A stretch of 64,000 nucleotides of DNA from assembly GCF_001423615.1 (NCBI RefSeq), contig NZ_LMOU01000003.1:79710-143709 (forward strand), in the 5' to 3' direction. Each line of letters begins with the position of its first letter. Position 1 is the first letter of the stretch. A model generated the notes under the pieces. The model was not told the DNA's origin. It did not search any database and saw nothing but the letters and a program-made list of their open reading frames with translations. Origin of the DNA: Microbacterium sp. Leaf159 (lineage in GTDB: Bacteria; Actinomycetota; Actinomycetes; Actinomycetales; Microbacteriaceae). Position numbers and translations under genes: made by a program. This document shows positions 8,904-16,289 of the stretch, piece by piece.

Positions 8904-9853
8904 CACAGCTGCGACTCCTTCCGGCGGCGCGAGATCAAGGCCTGCGCGACGCCGATGATGACGATGAGAGCGAAGAACACATAGGAGATCGCGGCCGAGT
9001 AGCCGAATCGGTAGCTGACGAAGCCGGCTTCGTAGATGTACTGGACGATCGAGCGGGTGGTGTCGCTCGCGACGCCGCCGAGCATCTGGTACGCCTGGTC
9101 GAACAGCTTGAGCGACGCCAGGATCTGCAGGATCAGGATCAGGACGGTCGCGGGGCCGAGCTGCGGGAGCGTGATCGACCAGAACTGCCGCCACGGGCCC
9201 GCGCCGTCGAGGGATGCCGCTTCGTACTGCTGCGGCGGGATGTTCTGCATCGCCGCGAGGTAGAGCAGGAAGTTGAATCCGACCGTCCACCAGACGGTGG
9301 CGATCACGATCGACAGCATGTTCGTGTCGGGGTTCTGCAGCCAGGCGAGCGGCTCGAGACCGAAGGCCTTCAGGATGTTGTTGGCCGCGCCGATCTGCGG
9401 GTTGAAGATCCAGACCCAGATCTGCGAGATCACGGTCGAGGCGAGCAGGTACGGCATGAAGAACGACAGCCGCCACAGCCACTGGCCGGGGATGCCGCGG
9501 TCGACGAGTGCGGCCATGATCAGAGCGATCGCGACGAGCGGGACAGTCGAGAGCAGCGTGAACCACACCGTGTTGCCCATCGAGCGCCACATGACCGGGT
9601 CGGCCAGTGCCTCGGCGTAGTTCGCGAAGCCGACGAAGGCGCCGCCTGCGCCGGTGAGCGACTGGTCGGTGAAGCTGAGGATGATGCCGTGCACGATCGG
9701 CCAGGCGAGGAACAGCACGAAGGCGATGAGGAACGGGGCGAGGAACGCCCAGCTGATGAGCTGCTCGCGGTTGCGAGAGCCGGCGCGACGGATCGGCAGC
9801 GCGGCCTTGGAGCCGGTGACGATCGTGCGGGTGGAGTCGGTTGCCGTGGTCAT
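8903..9853 (-). CDS. Carbohydrate ABC transporter permease, MalF type
   Basis: A 316-residue permease with six predicted membrane helices after a polar N-terminus of about 30 residues. The EAA loop is 'QYEAASLDGAGPWRQFWSI' near residue 215. It starts four bases inside the end of the binding-protein gene (ATGA overlap), and its stop overlaps the MalG-type gene, so the three importer genes are tightly coupled. Substrate is inferred to be an arabino-oligosaccharide from the GH51 enzyme in the same operon. Confidence 0.92.
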   Translation of the reverse strand: MTTATDSTRTIVTGSKAALPIRRAGSRNREQLISWAFLAPFLIAFVLFLAWPIVHGIILSFTDQSLTGAGGAFVGFANYAEALADPVMWRSMGNTVWFTLLSTVPLVAIALIMAALVDRGIPGQWLWRLSFFMPYLLASTVISQIWVWIFNPQIGAANNILKAFGLEPLAWLQNPDTNMLSIVIATVWWTVGFNFLLYLAAMQNIPPQQYEAASLDGAGPWRQFWSITLPQLGPATVLILILQILASLKLFDQAYQMLGGVASDTTRSIVQYIYEAGFVSYRFGYSAAISYVFFALIVIIGVAQALISRRRKESQL

Positions 9854-11187
9854 GATGCGAACTTCCCCTCGGGATCAGCCGGGTTCGGCTGGCTGAGGAG
9901 CGTGTTCACGCGGGCCTCGAACCGGTCGATCGCGGCGGCGGGGTCGTCGCCCGAGAGCAGCACGCCCTGCACGGCGGCGCCGAACTCGCCCTGGAAGTTC
10001 GATCCTGATCCGGTGAACCACGCGGTCGGGTCGTAGACGACGTGCTGAGCGGCCTCGGCATAGTGCGCCTGCGGGATCAGGTCGTCGTACTCGGGGGATT
10101 CGGTGACGGGAAGGAAGGCGGGGATGTGTCCGGCTTCTGCCCAGCCGAACGAGCCCTTCAGCATGTCGGCGACGAACTGGTAGGTCAGGTCGCGCTTCTT
10201 CTCGTCGGCGTTGGTCTGGTGCGGCAGCACGAACGAGTGCGAGTCGGCGTAGACCGCCGGCGTGCCGTAGAGAGTGGGGATCATGGTCGCGTCGAACGGG
10301 ATCCCGGCGTTCTGCATGGTGCGCAGCTCCCAGACTCCGGTGAACAGCATCCCGCTCTTGCCGGTCGCGAATTCGGCGACGGCGCTGCCGTAGTCGGCCT
10401 GCGCGAGGGCGATCTCGCCGTCGAGCAGGGTGCGCATGAGCGAGAGCGATTCGACCGCGGCATCCTTGTCGATCACGGCCTTGCCCCCAGGCGGGAGCTC
10501 CATCGCGCCGCCGTGCTGCGAGTAGAAGGTGTAGAAGAGGCGCCACATCTGGGCGCCGTCGCCGAGGTAGCCGTACGAGAGCGCATGGCCGTCGGCCTGG
10601 CCGCCGATCGTGCGCAACTGGTCGACGAACTCGTCGGGGGAGGAGGTCTCGATCAGGCGGCCGTCGCTGTCGAGCACACCCGCGGCGTCGCAGATGTCGG
10701 TGTTGAACATGGCGACGAACGGATGCGCGTCGAGCGCGATGCTGTACATGTTCTCGCCGACGAAGCCCTTCTCCCAGATGGGCTTCGGGAACTTCGTGCT
10801 GTCGACGCCGAGCGAGGAGAGCCGGTCGAGGTCCCACGTGTCGAGCAGGCCCCCAGGAGCCCAGCCGACGGTGCGGGTCGCATGCATGATCGCGACATCG
10901 GGGGCCCGGCCACCGGCGCCGGCCATCGCGAGCTTCGTGTAGTACGGGGTGCCCCAGGCGAGGACCGTGGGTCGGATGCGGTACGCGCTCTGCGCGGAGT
11001 TCGCGGTGTCGAGCAGCTGCGACATGGTGACGCCGTCGCCGCCCGAGAGCAGATGCCAGAACTGCAGGGTCGTGGTGTTCGAGCCGGGGACGGTGCCGGG
11101 GGCGCAGCCGGCGAGCAGGGCTGCTGCGGCTGTGACCGATGCTGCGGTCAGGAACTGCCGTCTGGACATATCGAGCGGGGGCGTCAT
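9850..11187 (-). CDS. Sugar-binding lipoprotein of ABC importer (arabinoside locus 1)
   Basis: A 445-residue extracellular solute-binding protein (SBP family 1). The N-terminus carries SRRQFLTAAS followed by a hydrophobic stretch and the lipobox LLAGC, so it is lipid-anchored; the SRRQF pattern also suggests Tat export. The ATG at 11187 was chosen because AAGGAG lies eight bases upstream; an in-frame ATG at 11169 (MSRRQF) would remove six residues and is the alternative. Longer open sequence upstream lacks support. It is the first gene of the importer operon and has a strong palindromic operator in its promoter. Confidence 0.92.
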   Translation of the reverse strand: MTPPLDMSRRQFLTAASVTAAAALLAGCAPGTVPGSNTTTLQFWHLLSGGDGVTMSQLLDTANSAQSAYRIRPTVLAWGTPYYTKLAMAGAGGRAPDVAIMHATRTVGWAPGGLLDTWDLDRLSSLGVDSTKFPKPIWEKGFVGENMYSIALDAHPFVAMFNTDICDAAGVLDSDGRLIETSSPDEFVDQLRTIGGQADGHALSYGYLGDGAQMWRLFYTFYSQHGGAMELPPGGKAVIDKDAAVESLSLMRTLLDGEIALAQADYGSAVAEFATGKSGMLFTGVWELRTMQNAGIPFDATMIPTLYGTPAVYADSHSFVLPHQTNADEKKRDLTYQFVADMLKGSFGWAEAGHIPAFLPVTESPEYDDLIPQAHYAEAAQHVVYDPTAWFTGSGSNFQGEFGAAVQGVLLSGDDPAAAIDRFEARVNTLLSQPNPADPEGKFAS

Positions 11188-11225
11188 CGTCACTCCTTCG
11201 TGACTGCGGGCGGGATCGAGGTACA

Positions 11226-11254
11226 TCATTACATCGATGTAATCGCGGGCGCAA
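11226..11254 (-). promoter_or_regulatory. Promoter and LacI operator of the GH51/importer operon
   Basis: On the minus strand TTGCGC (11254-11249) is followed 17 bases later by TAATGA (11231-11226). The spacer contains almost all of a perfect 16-bp palindrome, ATTACATCGATGTAAT at 11228-11243, so a repressor bound there would occupy the promoter core. Its CATCGATG centre recurs in the palindrome at 12390-12403 on the other side of the adjacent lacI gene. Confidence 0.8.
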
Positions 11255-11305
11255 GAGGGATCGTGAGCGGGCCGGTCGCCACGGGATGCCGCGCGGCTGC
11301 GCGCG

Positions 11306-12352
11306 TCAGGGGCGGTAGCCGCGCGGAGTGCCCTGCGTGCTGTCGCGCTCGAGCAGGTGGTGCGAGAGGGTGAGAGCCCTGGGTGGGGTCGCCCGGTCGT
11401 CGATGCGTGACTCGAGCAGCCCCAGCGCCGCATCCGCGAAGGCACGACGATCGAAGGCGATCGTCGTGAGCGACGGCGAGGTGTAGCGCGAGAACTCGAC
11501 GTCGTCGAAGCCTGTCACGATCACATCGCCCGGCACGCTCACGCCGTGGTCGTGGAGGGCGTGCAGGGCGCCGAGAGCCAGCGAATCGGTGAAGGCGACG
11601 ATCGCGTCGAACGCGACGCCACGGCCCAGCAGCGTCTGCACGCCATCGGCTCCGCCGGTCATCGACCACGGCATCGGGTTGATCTCGAGCGCGGTGTCTC
11701 GTGCGATGCCGGCCTCGCGCAGGGCGTCGTGCACGCCCTCGAGGCGCAGACGGCTGGTCGCCGTGGCGACCGAGGGGTCGTCGTCGGCGCCGATCACCGC
11801 GATGCGAGTCGCGCCACGCGAGAGCACATGCCGAGTGACGTCGGCGGCTGCCCGGCGGCTGTCGATGCGCACGTGGTCGGCCCTGTTCTGCTCGACCTCG
11901 CCCAGCACGACGAGCGGAGGAAGGCGATCGGCGTACTTCAGCACGCTGTCTTCGAGGCGGATGGGGTTGAGGATCAGCCCATCGACGAGATGGGCGCGAG
12001 CGCGAGAGACCAGCTCCCTCTCGCGCTCGGGGTCGGTCGCCGTCTCTTCGATCTGCACGGCGAGCCCACGTTCGTGGGCGGCGTCGACGAGGCGGTGCAT
12101 CAGCTCTGCCGAGAAGGCGGTCGCCAGATCCGGCAGAGCCACGGCGATGATTCCGGAGCGACCCTTGCGGAGTCCTCGGGCGCTGAGGTTGGGCACGAAA
12201 TCGAGCTGCGCCATCGCCGCCTCGACCTTGACGCGGGTCTCGTCTCGCACGGCCACCGTGCGGGTGACGACGTTCGAGACGGTCTTCGTCGAGACTCCCG
12301 CCAGAGCGGCGACGTCTTTCATCGTCGCGCGGGGAGGCGGCATCGCTGTCAT
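11306..12352 (-). CDS. LacI-family repressor of arabinoside locus 1
   Basis: A 348-residue regulator. The N-terminal helix-turn-helix (MKDVAALAGVSTKTVSNVV, from about residue 11) is followed by the hinge helix 'PNLSARGLRKGRS', then a periplasmic-binding-type effector domain ending in the standard 'VSVPGDVIVTGFDDVEFSRY' block. It lies immediately upstream of the binding protein on the same strand and between two palindromes with the same CATCGATG core, which are its likely targets. The effector is probably arabinose or an arabino-oligosaccharide (inference from context). Confidence 0.9.
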   Translation of the reverse strand: MTAMPPPRATMKDVAALAGVSTKTVSNVVTRTVAVRDETRVKVEAAMAQLDFVPNLSARGLRKGRSGIIAVALPDLATAFSAELMHRLVDAAHERGLAVQIEETATDPERERELVSRARAHLVDGLILNPIRLEDSVLKYADRLPPLVVLGEVEQNRADHVRIDSRRAAADVTRHVLSRGATRIAVIGADDDPSVATATSRLRLEGVHDALREAGIARDTALEINPMPWSMTGGADGVQTLLGRGVAFDAIVAFTDSLALGALHALHDHGVSVPGDVIVTGFDDVEFSRYTSPSLTTIAFDRRAFADAALGLLESRIDDRATPPRALTLSHHLLERDSTQGTPRGYRP

Positions 12353-12389
12353 CCGGTCAGCCTATCCATGCGCGTCGTCATCGTCGCTG

Positions 12390-12403
12390 CTCCATCGATG
12401 GAG
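12390..12403. promoter_or_regulatory. LacI operator in the lacI / alditol oxidase divergent promoter
   Basis: A perfect 14-bp palindrome CTCCATCGATGGAG. It shares the CATCGATG core with the importer operator at 11228-11243 and sits between the divergent lacI and alditol oxidase genes, so it could serve both autoregulation and control of the oxidase. A TAACAT -10-like element at 12420-12425 ends six bases before the oxidase ATG. Confidence 0.65.
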
Positions 12404-12431
12404 GCAGAGGCCGCCTGACTAACATGGCGCC

Positions 12432-13691
12432 ATGACCATCGAACGCAACTGGGCAGGCAACCTCACCTATCGCGCATCCGCGGTCGAGCATCCGTCTTCG
12501 ATCGAGGAGCTGCAGTCGCTGCTCGCGCGCGGCGGGTCCGTGCGGTTCCTCGGCTCTCGGCACTGCTTCAACGACATCGCCGACACCGACGGGGTGCTCA
12601 TCGCGCTCGACCGGCTGCCCGTCGTGTTCGAGATCAATGACGCCCGCGACGCCGTGCGCGTCTCGGGCGGGCTGCGCTACGGCGACATCGCGCCGCGCCT
12701 CGGGGCGGAGGGGCTTGCTCTCGCGAACCTCGCTTCGCTGCCGCACATCTCGATCGCCGGGGCCGTGGCCACGGGCACGCACGGGTCGGGCGATGCGACC
12801 GGGTCGCTGGCGACAGCGGTGCGCGCTCTGACGATCATCACCCCGGCCGGTGAGGCGCGGACGCTCTCACGCGGTGACGCGGACTTCGACGGCGCGGTCG
12901 TGAGCCTCGGGGCGCTCGGCGCCGTCGTCGAGGTCACACTTGACGTCGAGCCGACCTACGACGTCGCACAGCATGTGTTCGAGCATCCGTCGTGGGATGC
13001 GATCCTCGCCGACTTCGACGAGGTCACGGGCATCGGCACGAGCGTCAGCATCTTCTCGACCTGGACCCGCACCGACATCGCCGACCAGATCTGGGTCAAG
13101 CAGCGTCACCCCGAGGCGCATGAGCTCGTCCGCGACGACCTCTTCGAGCGGCTCGGTGCGGAGCCGGCGACGGCGAAGCGGCATCCGATTCTCGGCGTCG
13201 ATCCTGTCGCCTGTACCGAGCAGCTCGGCGAGCCGGGGCCGTGGTTCGAGCGGCTCGCGCACTTCAAGCTCGAGTTCACGCCGTCGGCCGGCGCCGAGAT
13301 CCAGAGCGAGTACCTGGTGCCCCGCGCAGACGCGGTCGCCGCGATCCAGGCGGTACGCACGCTCGCCGGTCAGATCGCACCGCTGCTGCTCGTGAACGAG
13401 ATCCGCACGGTCGCCCCTGACTACCTCTGGCTGAGCTCGTCGCAGGGGACGGATGCCGTCGGCATCCACTTCACGTGGAAGCCCGACGAGGCGGCGGTGC
13501 GTGCGTTCCTGCCGACGCTCGAGGCGCTTCTGCCGGCGACCGCCCGCCCGCACTGGGGCAAGGTCTTCACCCTCGACCCGGCGGAAGTGCGTTCGCGCTA
13601 CCAGCGGTGGGACGACTTCGCCGCGCTCGCCGCCCGATTCGACCCCGAGCGCCGGCTCGTGAACCCGTACCTGGAGCGCCTCGGGCTGTAG
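12432..13691 (+). CDS. FAD-dependent alditol oxidase
   Basis: A 419-residue flavoprotein of the vanillyl-alcohol-oxidase fold, very like Streptomyces AldO in length and order of motifs. It would oxidise sugar alcohols (xylitol, sorbitol, arabitol) at C1 with oxygen, giving the aldose and hydrogen peroxide. The N-terminal FAD domain has GSRHCFN with His44 at the position of the covalently flavinylated histidine, and the PHISIAGAVATGTHGSG block. The C-terminal domain has 'NEIRTVAPD' and HWGKVF, which carry substrate-site residues in AldO. No ribosome site precedes the ATG and a -10-like hexamer ends six bases upstream, so the message may be leaderless. An L-gulonolactone oxidase activity is the alternative. 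Confidence 0.85.
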   Translation: MTIERNWAGNLTYRASAVEHPSSIEELQSLLARGGSVRFLGSRHCFNDIADTDGVLIALDRLPVVFEINDARDAVRVSGGLRYGDIAPRLGAEGLALANLASLPHISIAGAVATGTHGSGDATGSLATAVRALTIITPAGEARTLSRGDADFDGAVVSLGALGAVVEVTLDVEPTYDVAQHVFEHPSWDAILADFDEVTGIGTSVSIFSTWTRTDIADQIWVKQRHPEAHELVRDDLFERLGAEPATAKRHPILGVDPVACTEQLGEPGPWFERLAHFKLEFTPSAGAEIQSEYLVPRADAVAAIQAVRTLAGQIAPLLLVNEIRTVAPDYLWLSSSQGTDAVGIHFTWKPDEAAVRAFLPTLEALLPATARPHWGKVFTLDPAEVRSRYQRWDDFAALAARFDPERRLVNPYLERLGL

Positions 13692-13713
13692 AGCTCTTCC
13701 GTTCCGCTCGTCC

Positions 13714-13748
13714 GAATGGCCCCATCTCGCATCGAGGTGGGGCCATTC
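13714..13748 (+). terminator. Hairpin after the alditol oxidase gene
   Basis: An 11-bp perfect stem, GAATGGCCCCA at 13714-13724 and TGGGGCCATTC at 13738-13748, with a 13-base loop. It lies 22 bases past the oxidase stop and separates it from the toxin cassette. Confidence 0.75.
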
Positions 13749-13866
13749 GCGTGAGTCGGGCACCGCTCGAAACTGCATCCCGGAACATCGGTATGCGCGA
13801 CTCCGATGCCGATTACGTACTCGTATGAGGACGTAGCGTTGTCATTTGTGACCTTCGGGAGGTGCG

Positions 13867-14157
13867 ATGACGGACGTGGAGACCGACGAGCTGCGAGCCT
13901 TCGCGACGAAGGCGGCGAGTCTGCGGAGTGACTTCGGTTCGGCGGTGGTTGCCCAGTCGTCGGGCCTGGGGGCGGGGCCGATCACCGCGGCGGTGGCTCG
14001 ATTCGGTGACACCTGGACGACGGCATTGGGGCGGCGTCTCGGAGACGTCGACATGGTGGCGGAGAATCTGCGGCAGACGGCCGAGGTGTTCGACCGGGGC
14101 GATGACGCGTCGCGCAGCGAACTCGACCAGATGATCTGGGCCGAGAGCGACTACTGA
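13867..14157 (+). CDS. EspC-like type VII secretion target protein
   Basis: A 96-residue all-helical acidic protein beginning 'MTDVETDELRAFATKAASL', the pattern of the EspC/T7SS-target family that binds secreted WXG-type effectors. It has no signal peptide or membrane segment. A strong ribosome site (GGGAGG) lies just before the ATG. Its stop overlaps the start of the toxin gene by one base, so the two are made together. The role as chaperone or co-secreted partner of the toxin is inferred from family and position; a strict W-x-G turn is absent. Confidence 0.65.
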   Translation: MTDVETDELRAFATKAASLRSDFGSAVVAQSSGLGAGPITAAVARFGDTWTTALGRRLGDVDMVAENLRQTAEVFDRGDDASRSELDQMIWAESDY

Positions 14158-15467
14158 TGTCCGAACTGGGGGCGACGACGGATCCGGTCGCGCTGGTGCC
14201 CGGATCGTGGGCCGCGGCGCACACGGTCGCGGCGGCGTGGCGGTCTCGGTCCGAGGCCGCCACGGCGCTTCATGACGGGTTGCGTCGCCTCGAAGTCGAT
14301 TCCGCGTGGACCGGGCACCCGTATGAGAAATACCTCGAGCGGGCCGAGTACGTGCGGTCGTCCTGGCAGAAGTGCAGTGAGCACCTGATGAACGGCGCCG
14401 CCGCTCTGTCGGCCTATGGGGATGCTCTGCGGTGGGCGCAGGACGAAGCCGCACGCGCCATCGACTTGTGGGAGCAGGCGGAAGCAGCGACGATCGCTTC
14501 ACGCCAGGAGCACCAGATGAAGGTGCGCGAGCTGGAACGCGACCTTCACCTGCGACCCGTCGAACTCGACGTCCCGTTCATCGATGGCGGGGCGGACCTG
14601 CGCGCACAGGCGGTCGACGTCTTGACGAACGCGCGCGGTGTGCTGAATCGGTATGCCGTCGACGCCGCGAACGCCATCCATGATGCGGCGGATGCGGCGC
14701 CCCTGCAGACACCGAAGCAGGCGGAAGGCGCAAAGAACTGGGCGGTCGCGGGGGCGATCGGCACGGTCATGTTCGAGACCGCCGTGCTCAACCCGGCGAT
14801 CGAGCAATTGAACTTCATCGCCTCGATGGGCACCGCGCTCATCAACCACCCCGACATCCTCCTCGAGCTCCTCGGGGGAGTCGCGCTCGTGGTCGGGGGC
14901 GGCACGATGATCGGCGGCGGAGGTGCGCTCGCGCTCACCGGGGTGGGAGCTGCGCCCGGTGGCGGTCTCGCCTGGGTCGGTGTAGGCGTCGCCGGCGCAG
15001 GACTCGCCGCAGCCGGGCACGCCGGGACCCGATGGATGAACGAGGCGACCGGTGACGACGCGGTCTCCATCGCTCAGCGGCCGCCGCCGCATCCCGAACA
15101 TGGTGGCCGTGACGTCCTCGGTCACTACAACGGCGATGGACAGCGCCCCTGGGTCGACACCGAGAAGCTCGGGTTGGATCGAGTCGCGGAGAGCACCGGT
15201 GCAGATATCGTCCGCGACAAAGTACGTGCGACGATCGAGGGGTTCCGCCAACCCGGAGCGACTTCCGATCAGCACCGGTACTTCGATGGTCTATTCAGCA
15301 ACGGCGACGGGACGTGGACGGCGATCGAGGTGAAGGGCGGCACCGGATCCCGCGATGCAGCTCAGAGGGGATTCGACGCGATGGTCAGTGTCGAGCGACC
15401 TGCGACCGCGACGTTGAATGGTCAGACCATTCGGATCGTGGACGTGATCCTCAAACATGTTCCGTGA
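14157..15467 (+). CDS. WXG-type polymorphic toxin with PD-(D/E)XK-like nuclease end
   Basis: A 436-residue protein with three parts. Residues 1-185 are helical with a W-T-G turn at 51-53, like WXG100/PPE-type secretion domains. Residues 195-290 hold a very glycine-rich hydrophobic segment (about 235-285) without charged residues, as in pretoxin or membrane-passage regions. Residues 317-436 are a compact C-terminal domain with Asp377 in RYFDGLF and Glu391-x-Lys393 in AIEVKGG followed by a Q-rich helix, the (D)-ExK layout of restriction-endonuclease-fold nucleases. No Sec signal is seen. I infer a type VII-like secreted nuclease toxin; a DNA or RNA target cannot be decided. Confidence 0.72.
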   Translation: MSELGATTDPVALVPGSWAAAHTVAAAWRSRSEAATALHDGLRRLEVDSAWTGHPYEKYLERAEYVRSSWQKCSEHLMNGAAALSAYGDALRWAQDEAARAIDLWEQAEAATIASRQEHQMKVRELERDLHLRPVELDVPFIDGGADLRAQAVDVLTNARGVLNRYAVDAANAIHDAADAAPLQTPKQAEGAKNWAVAGAIGTVMFETAVLNPAIEQLNFIASMGTALINHPDILLELLGGVALVVGGGTMIGGGGALALTGVGAAPGGGLAWVGVGVAGAGLAAAGHAGTRWMNEATGDDAVSIAQRPPPHPEHGGRDVLGHYNGDGQRPWVDTEKLGLDRVAESTGADIVRDKVRATIEGFRQPGATSDQHRYFDGLFSNGDGTWTAIEVKGGTGSRDAAQRGFDAMVSVERPATATLNGQTIRIVDVILKHVP

Positions 15468-15500
15468 ACCGAATACTCCAGAATCAGAGAGAGTCACCTG

Positions 15501-16004
15501 ATGGCGATCACACGCACACATGTCACACAGCAGAACGGCTACAGCCGCATGGCGTTGATCGACAGCATCAGGCCGTACCCGGAGCAGATCCGATACTCGC
15601 TGAATCGGATGAACGGCTCGTCGTTCTGGGCGTGGAGCCTGTGGCGCGCACCAGAAGGTGCGGACCTGCTGGAGAGCATCCCGTTCAGCGAGGAGTACAT
15701 GCAGTGCGCCGGCACCGCCGATGCACTGGCACTGGAGGTTCGCCGCATCGAGGCCGACGGCACCCCCCACCAGTACGCGATCGGCAAGCCCGGCGGTGAC
15801 CGCACCGGGGAGCCCACCGAGGTGATCCACTACGACGACGGTCGCCACAGCACCACGGTCTACCCACACGAGGTCTTCACCGCCGACGAGGCGGCGGTCA
15901 TCTTCTACACGTATTTCCTCACCGACGAGGTGTCTCAGCCATACGAGCTCCGCGATCTGCACCTGAGCTGGCCGACGCCCGAGCCCGACGAGGGTCAAGG
16001 TTGA
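15501..16004 (+). CDS. Candidate immunity protein for the adjacent toxin
   Basis: A 167-residue acidic soluble protein that I cannot assign to a family. It has no signal peptide or membrane helix. It begins 33 bases after the toxin stop with a modest purine-rich ribosome site and its stop overlaps the following WXG100 gene (TGATG). Size, acidity and its place directly behind the toxin fit a cytosolic immunity protein that blocks the nuclease. The middle section has a 'YDDGRHSTTVYPHEVF' beta-rich stretch and the end is Pro/Glu-rich. Function is inferred from position only. Confidence 0.55.
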   Translation: MAITRTHVTQQNGYSRMALIDSIRPYPEQIRYSLNRMNGSSFWAWSLWRAPEGADLLESIPFSEEYMQCAGTADALALEVRRIEADGTPHQYAIGKPGGDRTGEPTEVIHYDDGRHSTTVYPHEVFTADEAAVIFYTYFLTDEVSQPYELRDLHLSWPTPEPDEGQG

Positions 16005-16288
16005 TGCGCATCCGCGTCGAACACGAGCCGCTGGCCCAGTCGATCGCCGTTCTCGCCGACACCGCGCAGCAGATCCGAGCGCTTCTCGAAGACCTGGACT
16101 CCGAAGCAACCGAGCTGAAGCACCTGTGGACCGGGCACGCCCAAGACGCCTACTCCCGCGCTCACCGCGAATGGAGCGAGTGTGCCGACGGCATGCAGAC
16201 CGCTCTCACCAGCGCCGCGACCGCCGCAGCCCGTGCTCAAGCGCGCACTCGCGAAGCCGAAGCCCACGTCGCCGGCCTCTGGAGCTGA
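16004..16288 (+). CDS. WXG100-family protein
   Basis: A 94-residue helical-hairpin protein. The turn LWTGHAQDAYSRAHREW near residues 44-60 is the WXG100 signature (W-x-G followed by A-x(6)-W), and the flanking helices are rich in Ala, Glu and Gln. Such proteins are small type VII secretion substrates or partners of larger effectors. The ATG at 16004 overlaps the candidate immunity gene stop; a TTG one codon earlier is an unlikely start. It ends one base from the stop of the convergent GH127 gene, so the cassette boundary is sharp. Confidence 0.78.
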   Translation: MRIRVEHEPLAQSIAVLADTAQQIRALLEDLDSEATELKHLWTGHAQDAYSRAHREWSECADGMQTALTSAATAAARAQARTREAEAHVAGLWS

Positions 16289-16289
16289 A

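Noticed and set aside
6327-8984. An 885-codon open frame on the plus strand
   Set aside because: It is antisense to the arabinofuranosidase and permease genes; the translation is a biased Arg/Asp/His mixture without domains.
11188-11445. Upstream extension of the locus 1 binding protein
   Set aside because: It would bury the promoter, the 16-bp operator and a good ribosome site, and would place the lipoprotein signal internally.
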